From assembly GCA_944323935.1 (NCBI GenBank), contig CALUUJ010000011.1, positions 1 through 64,000 on the forward strand: a DNA stretch of 64,000 nt. Direction: 5' to 3'. Positions 35,659-43,406 of the stretch are shown in pieces. Within the stretch, counting starts at the first letter, position 1. Each line of letters begins with the position of its first letter. The notes beneath the pieces were generated by a model that saw only the letters and a program-made list of their open reading frames with translations, was not told the origin of the DNA and did no database searches. The translations under genes were made by a program, and so were the position numbers. The DNA comes from Candidatus Gastranaerophilales bacterium. GTDB lineage: Bacteria > Cyanobacteriota > Vampirovibrionia > Gastranaerophilales > Gastranaerophilaceae.

Positions 35659-37479
35659 ATGGACAACATAATGAGAGATAAAATTTTATTTATTTTCCCT
35701 CCTCAATGGACTCCTATCAGCCCTCATTTCGCAATACCTTCATTAATTGGGCAGTTGAAAAATAGCGGATTCAATGCAGAAGCTATGGATCTGAATATAG
35801 ATTTTTTCAATGATATCCTTTCTAAGGAAAATATTGAAGAGGCTATTTTTAATACAAAAAAACAATATGAATTTCTTCAGAAGAATCTTATGTCTGTATT
35901 TTCTCCTAATAAAAAAGAAAGTGATTATACAAAAGAAGAACAGATGTTTCTGTATAAATACAATAGAATAAAAAATTATATTCAAAAAAACAGTAATTAT
36001 TTCACTTTTATACCAATGTTTATAGAAGAAGCAAAAAATAATATAAAAAGTGAAAACTTTTATAATCCAATGATGTTGATTCGTTCTATAAATATTATAG
36101 ATAAAGCATTAGAAATAATTTCTTTGCCTTATACTCCGACTAGAATAGAGTTCGAAGGTATATCTAATCCTTTTTTCAAATTTAATTATGAAACTATAAA
36201 GTATTTTGTTTTGGATGATAAATCGAATATCTTTAAAAAATACTATGAAAAAAAGCTAGGTGAAATAATAAAAAAGGAAGCTAGTTTTATTGCAATATCA
36301 CTAAATTCTTCAAGTCAAATTGTGCCAGGATTAACATTGACATATCTTTTAAAACAAAGAACAAAAGTACACATTAATATTGGCGGAAATTTTTTTGGAA
36401 GAATATCAGATGAATTGAAAAAACATAAGGAGTTCTTTGACATTTTTGCAGATAGTGTATCTATAGAAGAGGGAGAAGGTCCAATTGTAGAAGTTGCAAA
36501 ATTTGTAACAGGGCAGATTGAAATTCAGGATGTTCCTAATTTAATGTATAAATATAAGGGAGAAATTTATCAAAATGAAAAAATGAAGCCTATAAAGTTA
36601 AATGATATGGCAAATATGAACTTTGATGATTATGATTTTAATAAATATTTTTCTCCTGAAATAGTTATTCCATATCAATCTTCAAGAGGTTGTTATTGGG
36701 GTAAATGCAGTTTTTGTGATCAGGATTTCGGACAAAATTTTAATGTAAAGAATACAGATAAAGTTGTGTCTGAATTTAGAGAAATAAAAGAAAAATACAA
36801 AATTAAGAAATTTGAATTTATAGATGAGTCAGTTTCTCCTACATATTTAAGCGAGCTTTCTAAAAAAATTAAATTAGAAAAAAGTTTATCCCCCGAGTTT
36901 TTCTGTGATGCAAGACTAGAAACGGCATTTACAAAAGAAATATTATCAGAAGCATATGAATCAGGACTAAGAATGATATTATGGGGACTCGAGTCCGGCT
37001 CCAGAAAAGTTCTGGAACTTATAAATAAAGGAATAGATTTGGACAAAAGATTTGATATATTAAAAGATGCAAAAGATGTTGGTATTTGGAATTTTGCGTT
37101 TATATTTTTTGGGTTCCCGACAGAAACTATGGAGGATGCAAAATTAACAGTAAAAATGCTGGTAGATAATAAAGATATAATTCATTCATACGGAAGAAGT
37201 GTCTTTACAATGGGCAGACATGCTAAGTTGGCAGAAAATCCTGAAAAATACGGTATTACAAAAATTTATCCTGCTGAAGATGAATTTTCTCCGAACATAA
37301 ATTTTGAAAGTGTAGGTTCGAATAATCAGCAGATAAAAGAAATACTTAATTTTTGTATAAAAGAATGTGCTTTAGCATATCATAATCCATTATGGATGTA
37401 TTTAAGATATAGGGAATGGTTATTCTTATATGTTTCCAAATATGGTTGTGATTGGGTTAAAAATTATAAAGTATCTTAG
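35659..37479 (+). CDS. B12-binding-domain radical SAM protein
   Basis: A protein of about 606 residues. The N-terminus (ILFIFPPQWTPISPHFAIPSL) is the start of the cobalamin-binding Rossmann domain found before many radical SAM cores. The core motif is SSRGCYWGKCSFCDQDFG (CxxxxxCxxC-like; the middle spacing is C-Y-W-G-K-C-S-F-C). WGLESGSRKVLELINKG and FIFFGFPTETMEDA are the usual downstream motifs. The exact substrate is unknown; relatives act on lipids, hopanoids or tetrapyrroles. The start is uncertain: ATG 35659 or 35671. No strong ribosome site is seen. Confidence 0.86.
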   Translation: MDNIMRDKILFIFPPQWTPISPHFAIPSLIGQLKNSGFNAEAMDLNIDFFNDILSKENIEEAIFNTKKQYEFLQKNLMSVFSPNKKESDYTKEEQMFLYKYNRIKNYIQKNSNYFTFIPMFIEEAKNNIKSENFYNPMMLIRSINIIDKALEIISLPYTPTRIEFEGISNPFFKFNYETIKYFVLDDKSNIFKKYYEKKLGEIIKKEASFIAISLNSSSQIVPGLTLTYLLKQRTKVHINIGGNFFGRISDELKKHKEFFDIFADSVSIEEGEGPIVEVAKFVTGQIEIQDVPNLMYKYKGEIYQNEKMKPIKLNDMANMNFDDYDFNKYFSPEIVIPYQSSRGCYWGKCSFCDQDFGQNFNVKNTDKVVSEFREIKEKYKIKKFEFIDESVSPTYLSELSKKIKLEKSLSPEFFCDARLETAFTKEILSEAYESGLRMILWGLESGSRKVLELINKGIDLDKRFDILKDAKDVGIWNFAFIFFGFPTETMEDAKLTVKMLVDNKDIIHSYGRSVFTMGRHAKLAENPEKYGITKIYPAEDEFSPNINFESVGSNNQQIKEILNFCIKECALAYHNPLWMYLRYREWLFLYVSKYGCDWVKNYKVS

Positions 37480-37493
37480 AAAAGGGTTAAACG

Positions 37494-37835
37494 ATGGGAA
37501 TATTTCAGAAACTTGCTGAAAAATTGGGATTAATTCCTGAAAATAGAACGGAAAAAATAAATGAAGAAAGAGAAAATCAAAAAAATATTATGATAACAAA
37601 TCTTCTAAATATGGGATTTTCTGAAGAAGATGTAAAAGAAGTAATTGAGATAATTATAAAAGCTGAAAAGGATATTCAAGAACAAAAGGATTTACTTATT
37701 GGTACAAATATTAATGTTGATGATGTAAATCTTGCAATGAAGCCAAGTTTTGACGAAATAAGAAGACTTCAACAAAAAATGGCTTCTGACATCAGATTTA
37801 AAATTGCAGAAATAAGACAGAAAAAGGGGTTGTAA
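37494..37835 (+). CDS. small helical protein, UBA-like
   Basis: A 113-residue mostly helical protein 14 bases downstream of the radical SAM gene. The central MITNLLNMGFSEEDVKEVIEIIIKAEKD has the form of a UBA/CUE-type three-helix motif (MGF loop, then DV.EVI), which binds other proteins. The C-terminus is basic and helical (LQQKMASDIRFKIAEIRQKKGL). Family unknown. A terminator follows. Confidence 0.65.
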   Translation: MGIFQKLAEKLGLIPENRTEKINEERENQKNIMITNLLNMGFSEEDVKEVIEIIIKAEKDIQEQKDLLIGTNINVDDVNLAMKPSFDEIRRLQQKMASDIRFKIAEIRQKKGL

Positions 37836-37887
37836 TCTTTCCAAAACCGAAATCATATACGAGTAAATACTGTTAATAAAACTTAAT

Positions 37888-37916
37888 AAAATGCGGTTTA
37901 TTGGCATTTTTTTTGT
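37888..37916 (+). terminator. Rho-independent terminator
   Basis: AAAATGC (37888-37894) pairs with GCATTTT (37904-37910) and is followed by a long T run. Confidence 0.8.
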
Positions 37917-37958
37917 TTTTTTTATTTCTATCATGATAGTAAGGTTAAGGAAATAGGT

Positions 37959-39809
37959 ATGAAAATTCAAGCTGCTACGCCAATTAATAACATAAGTATC
38001 CATAAAGTTCAAAAAAATGAAAATATAACGACTTCAAATAATCCTATTAAATCAGATTCGATTCTTAGTAACTCTCTTTCAGAGGTAATAGGAAGAAGTC
38101 AATTGGTTTCGTTTAGTGGAGAAAATAGGATAAAAGGTCCTATTTTTGAACATTCGTGTTCTGAGTTTTTGGGAAATAAAGAAAATATTTATTACAATAA
38201 ACAGGATGGCAGTTTTCGTCATACAGTAGTTGGTCGTGATGGGCAATTAAAAAGACAAGAAGAATATTATCCTATATTAAATAAAGAAATAGTCACAAAA
38301 GTTAATGACGGCGAAAAAACAATTACAACAAAAACACCATCTATGTTCAGAACTGAAAAATATAATGAGAATGGGAAGCAGATATATTTTGAAGAATCTA
38401 CTCCATCCGGTAAAAAAATGATAATAACAGATTTTGAACTTGGACGTAGAATTATCGCACAAGAGGCAAATGGAAAAAATTTTATACAAGTTATTGATTT
38501 AAGAACAAATTTATCTGTTACAACAGGTGATTTGGTTTTACAGCGTTTTTATGACAAAGAAACAGATACTTATCTTACAGAAAATCTTATTACAGGACAA
38601 ATCTTGAAGAAAGAAAAATATAGAGCTAATAATAAGTATGACTCTGTTATAGAGTATGCGCCAGGAACAGGTAATGTTACGAGAGAATATGTTTATGATT
38701 CAAAAACCGGTGGGTATTTTGACAGTACATATTATGATACAGGAGCAAGAAAAAAACTTGTAAAAACTTCTAAAGATGGTAGAAAAAAAGATATATATAA
38801 ATTTGCACAAGATGGAAAGACAATTTTAAGCCGTGTTATTTTAGAATTCGGTAAATATGACAAACTGGAATGTGAAACTGTATACATTCCCGGTACGGAT
38901 ATAGTTGATAGCCAAACTGTATATGGTGAAGAAGTTTGTACTAAATATAAGTTCAGAAAAAGTCCAAATGTTCCTCAGTCAGCAGAAAATTATGTTGATG
39001 GAAGATTAGTAGAGGAAATAAAATTTCAAAAAGATGGTGAAACATATGAATATTCAAGGCAGTACAAAGAAGATGGGGCCTTTAGAGATAATTTCTATAA
39101 CAGATATGGATATCAAACACATTCGAAATCATATACAGCTGATAATTTCTTGTATCAATATGCCGAGTATAATCCAGATACAGAAGAAGTAATAAGATCT
39201 ATAGATTATGATAAATTAACCGGTACTAAGAAGGAAACGCTCTATGATGAAAGAACCGGATATGCTAAAAAAATTATTCTTTCTGATGCAAATGGAAGAA
39301 CAAAAGAAATAAATGAGTTCTTTATTGGAACAACTAAGTTAAAATCAAAGATTGAATATAATCCTGATGGTTCATTTCTATATACAAGATTTGATGAAAC
39401 AGGCGCAGTTCTGAGAAGAGACGAATATAATGCAGATGGAACAAAAAAATATTATAAGCAAAGTGGTTCAGGAAGACAAAACTATGGAAATTATTCTTAT
39501 AATACTGGAAGCAAGTCTTCAACACATAAAGAAACTGTGTTGTCAGAAGAAGAAGTTATTGAGCATATTCTAAATGTGACTTCAAGTACAGGTAAAAGTA
39601 TAAGTGAGATAACTCCAAAAGAATGGGCAAAGTTGGCGGAAATTTTAGAAATTGAAAATCCTAATGACTTGATGAGTCTTGATAAAGAAACATACAGAAG
39701 ACTTTCAAAGAAGTTCCATCCTGATTTACAGCAAGGTGAAGCGCAAAAAGCATACGGAGAAAAATTGTTTAAAATAATTCATAATTTGTATAATTGTAAA
39801 ATGTCTTAA
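37959..39809 (+). CDS. large repeat protein with C-terminal J-domain
   Basis: A 616-residue protein without a cleavable signal. The first 60 residues are polar and carry LVSFSGE. The middle (about 70-510) consists of short Tyr/Asp/Gly-rich strand repeats with the pattern Y-D-x-K-T-G-x-x-x-E and YN-x-D-G, similar to the repeats in YwqK/MORN-like or YD-type surface proteins. At the end (about 530-616) YRRLSKKFHPDLQQ contains HPD at residues 587-589, the signature of a J-domain that stimulates Hsp70. The combination is unusual and I do not know a named family for it. Confidence 0.7.
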   Translation: MKIQAATPINNISIHKVQKNENITTSNNPIKSDSILSNSLSEVIGRSQLVSFSGENRIKGPIFEHSCSEFLGNKENIYYNKQDGSFRHTVVGRDGQLKRQEEYYPILNKEIVTKVNDGEKTITTKTPSMFRTEKYNENGKQIYFEESTPSGKKMIITDFELGRRIIAQEANGKNFIQVIDLRTNLSVTTGDLVLQRFYDKETDTYLTENLITGQILKKEKYRANNKYDSVIEYAPGTGNVTREYVYDSKTGGYFDSTYYDTGARKKLVKTSKDGRKKDIYKFAQDGKTILSRVILEFGKYDKLECETVYIPGTDIVDSQTVYGEEVCTKYKFRKSPNVPQSAENYVDGRLVEEIKFQKDGETYEYSRQYKEDGAFRDNFYNRYGYQTHSKSYTADNFLYQYAEYNPDTEEVIRSIDYDKLTGTKKETLYDERTGYAKKIILSDANGRTKEINEFFIGTTKLKSKIEYNPDGSFLYTRFDETGAVLRRDEYNADGTKKYYKQSGSGRQNYGNYSYNTGSKSSTHKETVLSEEEVIEHILNVTSSTGKSISEITPKEWAKLAEILEIENPNDLMSLDKETYRRLSKKFHPDLQQGEAQKAYGEKLFKIIHNLYNCKMS

Positions 39810-40002
39810 ACAAGTGGGATTTTATTGCTCTTTTTCTCAATATATAATTAATTTACTTATGTAATTTTACAATTGTTACATATTGTTTATAAACAAAAAA
39901 TGTATAAATTACATTAGAAAAATTCAAAATATGTAAGAAGTTTACAATAAAAGTTTATTTTTTTATTTAAAAATCTAGAAATTTAAAAAAAATATATTAA
40001 AT
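39810..40002. other. long AT-rich intergenic region
   Basis: No convincing gene is visible here. The stretch is very AT-rich and includes a 14-bp perfect palindrome (39883-39896) and several TTACA/TGTAA half-sites. It may hold the promoter for the LdpA-like gene, but I cannot define -35/-10 boxes with confidence. Confidence 0.4.
39883..39896. promoter_or_regulatory. palindrome, candidate regulator binding site
   Basis: TTGTTTATAAACAA is an exact 14-bp palindrome in the region upstream of the LdpA-like/HAD operon. Nearby TGTAA/TTACA half-sites add to the symmetry. Function not shown. Confidence 0.35.
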
Positions 40003-40092
40003 ATGTCTTTTTTTAAAAAAAGTACTTTCTGTAAGGCAATCAAATCAAGTATTTGCGCTGTATTTATTGTTGCATTATTTTTATTGTCGTAA
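40003..40092 (+). CDS. possible 29-residue membrane micropeptide
   Basis: ATG-initiated frame encoding MSFFKKSTFCKAIKSSICAV and a hydrophobic C-terminal helix ending FIVALFLLS. The basic N-terminus and single helix are like small membrane peptides, but no ribosome site is visible and it is short, so it may be chance. Confidence 0.25.
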   Translation: MSFFKKSTFCKAIKSSICAVFIVALFLLS

Positions 40093-40133
40093 TAGAATTT
40101 TTCTAAAAATATTTTTTAATAAAGGCAAAAATA

Positions 40134-41108
40134 ATGTTAAAAGATTTGTTAGATAAGAAAAAGTGTTTTAAATTGGTATGTGGAGCTGGAAATGAAGATG
40201 AGGATGAAGTTGAAAAACTAGTAACTGTTTATTCAAGGGCAGGATGTCAGTTTTTTGATGTGTGTGCTAAATCCGAAATTGTAGATGCCGCCAAACGAGG
40301 TTTAGAAAGAGCTGGGATTAAAGAAAATCGATATTTATGTGTTAGCGTTGGAATAGATGGTGATCCTCATATTACAAAAGCAGTAATAAATAAAGAAAAG
40401 TGTATACAATGCGGAAAGTGTAAGGGAATATGTCCTCATGATGCTGTAAGTTCTGTTTATGGCGAATATAATGTTAAAAAGGAAAGATGTTTGGGGTGTA
40501 ATCAATGTCTGAAAGTATGTCCTGCTTCAGCTATATCAATGGTAACACAGCTTCAAGATTACAAAGAGGTTCTTCCAAAATTAATTGTGAAAGGAATAGA
40601 TTGTATTGAATTTCATGCAATTTCTGAAGATGAAGCTGATGTAGATGATAAATGGAATCAAATAAATGAACTTTTTGACGGAATGTTATGTATTTCAATT
40701 GATCGTTCTGAGCTTGGCGACAGAAAGTTGAAAGAAAGAGTAAAAAGATTACTTTCTAAAAGAAAACCATATACAACAATAATTCAAGCAGATGGTATTG
40801 CAATGAGCGGAAATGATGATGAATATGGAACAACTCTTCAAGCAGTTGCAACGGCTCAATTATTTCAAAATGCTAAAATGCCTGTATACATTATGATGTC
40901 TGGTGGAACAAATACAAGGTCAACAGAACTTGCAAAGAAATGTGGTGTTAATCCTCACTGTATTGCAATTGGTTCTTATGCAAGGAAAATCATTAAAAGA
41001 TATTTAGAAATGCCAAATTTATTCGATGATGAAAAAGCGATGAGTGAAGCTGTAAAAATATCAAAATCATTAGTTGATATTTCTTTGGAGAATATGAATA
41101 ATGATTAG
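40134..41108 (+). CDS. ldpA: LdpA-like double 4Fe-4S protein
   Basis: A 324-residue protein opening KCFKLVCGAGNEDEDEVEKL and continuing SRAGCQFFDV, closely like the start of cyanobacterial LdpA (light-dependent period A). Two ferredoxin-type clusters are predicted: C90, C93, C96, C100 and C119, C122, C125, C129 (the last before CP). The C-terminal region has the barrel-like phrase IDRSELGDRKLKERVKRL. In cyanobacteria LdpA senses redox and tunes the circadian clock. The window shows no kai genes and no photosynthesis genes, so the role here must differ. It overlaps the HAD gene by 8 bases. Confidence 0.75.
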   Translation: MLKDLLDKKKCFKLVCGAGNEDEDEVEKLVTVYSRAGCQFFDVCAKSEIVDAAKRGLERAGIKENRYLCVSVGIDGDPHITKAVINKEKCIQCGKCKGICPHDAVSSVYGEYNVKKERCLGCNQCLKVCPASAISMVTQLQDYKEVLPKLIVKGIDCIEFHAISEDEADVDDKWNQINELFDGMLCISIDRSELGDRKLKERVKRLLSKRKPYTTIIQADGIAMSGNDDEYGTTLQAVATAQLFQNAKMPVYIMMSGGTNTRSTELAKKCGVNPHCIAIGSYARKIIKRYLEMPNLFDDEKAMSEAVKISKSLVDISLENMNND

Positions 41109-41856
41109 TCTAAAGACAAATAAATGGCAAATTAATAATATTGATACTGTTTTGTTTGATAAAGATGGTACTTTTATTGATTTGCACTACTTCTGGGGCA
41201 AAATGACAGAAATGCGTGCAAGTGAAATAATAAAAACATTTGGAATGCCGCAGACTTCTTTTTACAGACTTTGTCTGTATTTGGGCTATAATATTGAAAC
41301 ATCAAAAATGTTAAAAGATGGTATTACTGCATTGTATTCCAGACCTGTTGTTATAGAGAAATTTAATGAAAAGTTGAAAGAAGAAAATATAATTACCACA
41401 GATAAAAGAATTGAAGAAATCTTTGATTATGTAAGTTCTGAGTTTTATAAGAATATCTCAAAATATACAAAACCAATTGAACCGGCTGTTGATTTTATAA
41501 AAAAATTAAAAGCGAATGGAATTAAAATAGGAATAGTAACTTCTGATGCCAAAGAATCAACTTTATTAACTATAAAAAATTTTAAATGGGATAATTTATT
41601 TGATGTTGTGATTGGTCGGGAATCTTCAAAAAGTACAAAAGAAAGCGGAATCCCCACAAAAATGGCATTAGAAATATTAACTGCCAATCCAAAAACTTCA
41701 ATAATGATTGGTGATGCTCCAATGGATTATATTTCTGCAAAAAATGCAGGAATTGAAAAGACAATTCTTGTCGCAACCGGTCAAATAGATGAAGAAGAAC
41801 TTCAAAAAATGTCTGATTATACAATAGAATCACTAAGTGATGTAGATATCTTTTAA
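41101..41856 (+). CDS. HAD-superfamily hydrolase
   Basis: The 251-residue protein has the HAD motifs: I, LFDKDGTFID (nucleophile D18 or so); II, IGIVTSDAKES; III, a lysine around residue 186 (TKMALEIL); IV, MIGDAPMDYISAKNAG. A helical cap (about 25-110) places it in subfamily I (phosphoglycolate phosphatase/beta-phosphoglucomutase-like). The substrate is unknown. It is translationally coupled to the LdpA-like gene by an 8-base overlap, which suggests a shared function. Confidence 0.88.
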   Translation: MISLKTNKWQINNIDTVLFDKDGTFIDLHYFWGKMTEMRASEIIKTFGMPQTSFYRLCLYLGYNIETSKMLKDGITALYSRPVVIEKFNEKLKEENIITTDKRIEEIFDYVSSEFYKNISKYTKPIEPAVDFIKKLKANGIKIGIVTSDAKESTLLTIKNFKWDNLFDVVIGRESSKSTKESGIPTKMALEILTANPKTSIMIGDAPMDYISAKNAGIEKTILVATGQIDEEELQKMSDYTIESLSDVDIF

Positions 41857-41886
41857 CATATAGTATTTGGCATCTTGATTTTTTTA

Positions 41887-41915
41887 TATTGTGGTGCAAA
41901 AATAGTTGATATAGT
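41887..41915 (+). promoter_or_regulatory. promoter of the Trp-type leader
   Basis: Extended -10 TGATATAGT (41907-41915) with a weak -35-like TATTGT (41887-41892), 17-base spacing. It lies 13 bases before the leader peptide ATG. Confidence 0.4.
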
Positions 41916-41927
41916 AAAGAGGTATTT

Positions 41928-42005
41928 ATGTATAGCCGTAACTCAAATCAAAATAAAGATTGGTGGCACCTGTTTCTTGAAACAGGCATTTTGAGTTGGC
42001 GTTAA
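41928..42005 (+). CDS. Trp-Trp leader peptide (attenuator)
   Basis: A 25-codon ORF (MYSRNSNQNKDWW..., ending ILSWR) starts at an ATG 6 bases after AAAGAGG. It has tandem Trp codons 12-13 (41961-41966) and a third Trp at codon 24. It overlaps the first of a series of mutually exclusive hairpins and is followed by an intrinsic terminator. This is the architecture of leader peptides that sense tryptophanyl-tRNA by ribosome stalling. It is far too short for a normal gene call but the reading frame, ribosome site and positions of Trp codons fit. Confidence 0.75.
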   Translation: MYSRNSNQNKDWWHLFLETGILSWR

Positions 42006-42064
42006 TTTGAATAACTTAAAAAAAATTTATTTAGCCTGTTTCTTTGTAAACAGGCTATTTTTTG
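41969..42064 (+). promoter_or_regulatory. transcription attenuator: pause hairpin, antiterminator and terminator
   Basis: Hairpin 1: CCTGTTT (41969-41975) with AAACAGG (41980-41986), starting 2 bases after the tandem Trp codons. Terminator: AGCCTGTTT (42033-42041) with AAACAGGCT (42048-42056), followed by a T run. Antiterminator alternative: AAACAGGC (41980-41987) with GCCTGTTT (42034-42041), 8 bp. A ribosome stalled on Trp codons 12-13 would cover the first arm and favour the antiterminator. The downstream gene is an unknown membrane protein, not a trp gene. Confidence 0.75.
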
Positions 42065-42092
42065 TATTCAGATTAATGTAAAGGTGAAAATA

Positions 42093-43328
42093 ATGAAAGT
42101 AGAAAACATAGGATTAGGATTAAATATTGCAAGAAAATTTATATCATTACAAGAAGGCGGTGCAGGTCTTTCTCATATGCGATTTATTCAAGACAGTGTA
42201 ACCGGACTTTTGCCGAAAGCAATTTTTGCACGTTCAAAAGCAGATCTTGCAGAAAACTGTTTTTTGGAATTGGCTGAATCGGCACTTGTTTATTATGGGC
42301 CCGGAATAATAGGAGAAGGTATTTTTAGAAAATTGTATAGCAAGAATCTTCCAGATAAATTAAAAGAAAAAATAGCAACTCCTGCCGTTGAATTATTGAA
42401 AGAAAACTCGATTGATAATAAGAAGATAATTCCAATAAAAGCGGCAATAGCTTTAAGCAGTTTATCTATCCCAATTGTTGAATATTCATTAAATTATATA
42501 AAGAATCTGTTAACTTTAAAGATGTTTAAACAAGGAGACTTTAATGATATTGCTAAGCTTGATAAAAATAAATCTATAAATACAGAAAAGAATAAAGAAG
42601 TGGAAAAAAGTGCAAAAAAACATATTTTCGGTGCTTCAGCCGCTTTTGGTCTTTGTTTGGGATTAAGTGCATTATTGTGTAAAAAAGGTGAAAATTCTAA
42701 AACTCTTCAAAACTTTTCTGAACTTATTCTTGCACCCGGAAATAAATTAAAGAATCAAAAGTTAAAAGATTTTGCAAACAAATATATGAGTGTAGATTTC
42801 GCAAATAATAATGGTAAACTTACAATGAGTAAAGGTCAACTGACTTCTTGTGTAACAATAGGTGCACTTGGTTATTTTGGTGCGGCAAAAGATAGGGGTA
42901 AACAAAACTTTTTAGAAGTTCTTTTCAGAATGCCAATTGTAGGATTTTATATTATTTGCGGAAATGAACTTCTTGAAAAAGGTTTTAAAAAAATGTTGGT
43001 TAAATCAGGTAAATGTAAAGAAACAATAGGTAAAAATTTAGAAGTGCCTACTTTAAAGGATTTAACTTCATTAGCAAAGAAAATCCAAGCAGAAAAAGGT
43101 GGTAATTATAGTGACATATATAAAAAATTACTAAAACAAAAAACATTAATATCAGGAGTTCCCTTCCTTTTTGGAATAGGTGTAATGGGATTTTTTGTTG
43201 CAGCGGTTTCAAGATATTTTACTCAATACAGATATGATAAAGAAAAAGCAATTAAAAATTTAAAAAATCAAACTATAAACTTTTATAAGGATAATAATAC
43301 TCCAAACGTCTTTAGTAATTTTGTATAG
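42093..43328 (+). CDS. unknown membrane protein behind the Trp-type attenuator
   Basis: A 411-residue protein with several hydrophobic stretches (around KAAIALSSLSIPIVEYSL, FGASAAFGLCLGLSALL, CVTIGALGYFGAA and ISGVPFLFGIGVMGFFVAAV) separated by Lys/Asn-rich segments. No cleavable signal peptide. I see no tryptophan anywhere in it. No family recognised; it resembles lineage-specific membrane proteins of this type of genome. AAAGGTG (42080-42086) is the ribosome site for the ATG at 42093, so the in-frame GTG at 42084 is unlikely to be the start. It lies 29 bases after the attenuator's T run. Confidence 0.7.
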   Translation: MKVENIGLGLNIARKFISLQEGGAGLSHMRFIQDSVTGLLPKAIFARSKADLAENCFLELAESALVYYGPGIIGEGIFRKLYSKNLPDKLKEKIATPAVELLKENSIDNKKIIPIKAAIALSSLSIPIVEYSLNYIKNLLTLKMFKQGDFNDIAKLDKNKSINTEKNKEVEKSAKKHIFGASAAFGLCLGLSALLCKKGENSKTLQNFSELILAPGNKLKNQKLKDFANKYMSVDFANNNGKLTMSKGQLTSCVTIGALGYFGAAKDRGKQNFLEVLFRMPIVGFYIICGNELLEKGFKKMLVKSGKCKETIGKNLEVPTLKDLTSLAKKIQAEKGGNYSDIYKKLLKQKTLISGVPFLFGIGVMGFFVAAVSRYFTQYRYDKEKAIKNLKNQTINFYKDNNTPNVFSNFV

Positions 43329-43406
43329 AATGTATAAATATTCTATATTTATATTAAATTTTGAAAAGTATTTTGTAAAATTGATTTGTGCTAGTATAAT
43401 AAAAAA

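Noticed and set aside
41928-42064. A trp operon leader
   Set aside because: The hairpins and Trp codons fit, but no tryptophan biosynthesis or transport gene follows; only the attenuator itself is called.
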